From assembly GCA_964058805.1 (NCBI GenBank), contig CAXKVV010000564.1, forward strand, positions 1-31,912: 31,912 nucleotides of DNA, read 5' to 3'. The position numbers and the translations under genes were made by a program. This DNA is from Schoenoplectus triqueter (Eukaryota > Streptophyta > Magnoliopsida > Poales > Cyperaceae). Below are positions 30,617 through 31,912 of this stretch, in pieces. Position 1 is the first letter of the stretch. Every line of letters starts with the position of its first letter. A model generated the notes under the pieces. The model searched no databases. It worked only from the letters and a program-made list of their open reading frames with translations, and had not been told where the DNA came from.

Positions 30617-30989
30617 CAGTTTTTATAATAATAAGTTTTATTAAATTAATATTATTAAAAAGTTTTATTAAATTAATATTATTAAAAATAAGAGTGATAA
30701 ACGTAAAATTTCAAATATACGAATGGTAGCGCGTCACTGTCAGTGGCGCGTTTGCTTCTTATATATATACAAAACGCGCAGCGCCTCTCCATCTCATTTG
30801 CGCGGGGTTTGGATGAAACGCGCCACTGTCAGTGGCGCGTTTTATAAAAATAATGAAACGCGCCACTGCCAGTGACGCGTTTCGTCCGCGTCACTAGCAT
30901 TCGTATATTTGAAATTTTACGGTTTTCACTCTTATTTTTAATAATATTAATTTAATATTAATTATTATTAATAAAAACTGACAAATCAG
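30608..30989. mobile_element. Mutator-like MITE with internal palindromes, copy 3 (youngest)
   Basis: The 364 bp element (30617-30980) starts CAGTTTTTATAATAATAAG and ends with the reverse complement type TAAAAACTG. It is flanked by a perfect 9 bp duplication ACAAATCAG (30608-30616, 30981-30989). It is the reverse orientation of copy 1 and aligns with it end to end, including the core AGATGGAGAGGCGCTGCGCG and a TATATATA motif. Palindromes lie at 30730-30750, 30819-30839 and 30859-30879, with a half site near 30886. The left inverted end has a 27 base tandem duplication (30634-30660, 30661-30687). Confidence 0.9.
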
Positions 30990-31085
30990 TCTGATCGCGG
31001 CGCAGAGGAGAGAGAAAAATGCAAGCACAGTATACAAACTTAGAAACAGTATACAAACTTAGAAAGGGGCTATGACGAGAAGCAT
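30990..31085. repeat. Second copy of the 16870-type repeat, with 19 base tandem duplication
   Basis: gcagaggagagagaaaaatg, cagtatacaaactta and aaaggggc occur in the same order as at 16870-16930. The word acagtatacaaacttagaa is present twice in a row (31027-31045, 31046-31064). MITE copy 3 sits directly beside it. Confidence 0.6.
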
Positions 31086-31439
31086 GTTAAAAGAATGATG
31101 TAATACCCCAAATTGTTTCGCTAATTGTATATGTATTAGAGTTGTAAATTTGATTTTGTTCCGAAGATATAATTTTCAAATAAATAATTAATAATATAAA
31201 ATTTAAAATATATTTAATAAAATTTCACATTAAAGAAAATTTAGATATAACATTTTTAAATACTATTATTATAATTAAATACATAATAATCTATAAATGA
31301 TTATATAAAAAATTGAATCATTTTAAGAGTTAATTTTTATCTTAAATATAATACACACATTATTTTAAATAAGGAGAGAAAAATCAGTTTATATAAATTT
31401 TTGGATTTAAGAAAGAAGATGAAAATTTTTAAATAGAAT
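31086..31439. other. AT-rich intergenic DNA
   Basis: There is no open frame, inverted end or array of note. Confidence 0.6.
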
Positions 31440-31631
31440 CAATTATGGCACCAAGTCGACTTCTTAAGGATATGGTTTGCCTGGGGTGTGGATTTATCTT
31501 TTGACCAGCCCCGGCTTCTTCCAGTTGCTGCGCAACAATTGCTTGAATGTCCCCCTAAGAATAAGAAGAAATCTTCAACTAATTTATGCTCAATTCTTTA
31601 TAACAATCAAGGGCATATTTTTCCAGGATAG
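31440..31631 (+). pseudogene. Coding-like frame without start codon, unidentified
   Basis: One plus-strand frame is open for 63 codons and reads QLWHQVDFLRIWFAWGVDL, SFDQPRLLPVAAQQLLECP, PKNKKKSSTNLCSILYNN. It looks more protein-like than the ATG-containing frame at 31477-31704. The minus strand also has a plausible frame there (QAIVAQQLEEAGAGQKI), so the call is weak. It may be a fragment of a transposon protein or of a gene to the right. Confidence 0.25.
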
Positions 31632-31912
31632 GAAAGTCTATTTCTTTGAGAGGGTGGTCACAAATTTCAATTTTTTTTCAGGGTCATGGGTGTCGATTGG
31701 ATAAAGAGGAGGGGGCCGGATTTGAGTACCCCTAACCAAGGGCACAGAGAATGTCGAGTTGAGGGGCTGTAGAAGAAGGGCATTAGCAACAAAGGAAAAT
31801 AATGACGTGGCATGTTTGAAAATTTTAAAATTTTAATTTTCTTTATTTATTAAGAGTTATAGCTAAAGACTTTGAAAGAAAGGAAGGATCTTAAAACCTC
31901 TTCAGGTTTACA
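31632..31912. other. Right-edge segment, nothing recognised
   Basis: Mixed composition with GGGTCATGGGTGTC and GAGGAGGGGGCCGG words but no convincing frame. Confidence 0.5.

Noticed and set aside
1..31912. CRISPR arrays, operons, tRNA or rRNA genes
   Set aside because: No regularly spaced direct repeats with unique spacers, no intact cloverleaf and no rRNA sequence were seen. The window is plant nuclear DNA in character.

Overview
The window looks like intergenic DNA from a flowering plant, most likely a eudicot. It is strongly AT-rich, genes are sparse, there are spliceosomal introns with GT/AG borders, plant-type TATA boxes, and many decayed plant transposable elements. Nothing bacterial or organellar was recognised. 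I ran no database search. Family names rest on motifs visible in the sequence and on general knowledge of those families.

Confident genes are few and all lie on the minus strand. Positions 1-213 hold the first 71 codons of a secreted leucine-rich-repeat/extensin-like protein that runs off the left edge. Positions 8774-9001 hold an intronless gene for a 75-residue very hydrophilic protein, with a TATA box and a poly(A) signal at sensible distances. Positions 13010-14029 hold a two-exon gene for an OXIDATIVE STRESS 3-like (OXS3-like) protein of 207 residues. Broken or partial coding sequences are an MCM8 helicase fragment (16231-16440, minus) that joins the Walker A block directly to the arginine-finger block, a decayed Gypsy-type LTR plus gag start (27347-28440, plus), a proline-rich minus-strand reading frame (26963-27292), and two short exon-like segments bounded by splice signals (14543-14667 and 29654-29719, minus).

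The rest is mainly mobile-element debris. The clearest new-looking item is a family of 364-417 bp terminal-inverted-repeat elements with three copies (4592-4983, 9875-10291, 30617-30980). They have about 80 bp inverted ends and 9 bp target duplications (perfect in one copy, 7/9 and 8/9 in the others). Their interior carries 21 bp palindromes of the form CGCGYCACTG-N-CAGTGRCGCG. Other elements with defined ends are a 157 bp foldback element that is nearly all hairpin, with a perfect 9 bp duplication (23275-23431), a 942 bp Mutator-like element with long inverted ends (20389-21330), and a 1492 bp hAT-like element with an 8 bp duplication (25215-26706). Two tiny poly(A)-tailed retroposed fragments are flanked by 16 and 21 bp duplications (4253-4313 and 8113-8188). 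Region 16825-18905 is unusual: a dispersed repeat with two snRNA-type upstream elements and a TATA box runs into a very G-rich minisatellite (17511-17915), followed by an element built from CGGGTAC arrays.

No gene operates jointly with another here. The genes look like independent single-copy plant genes separated by nested, decayed transposons.
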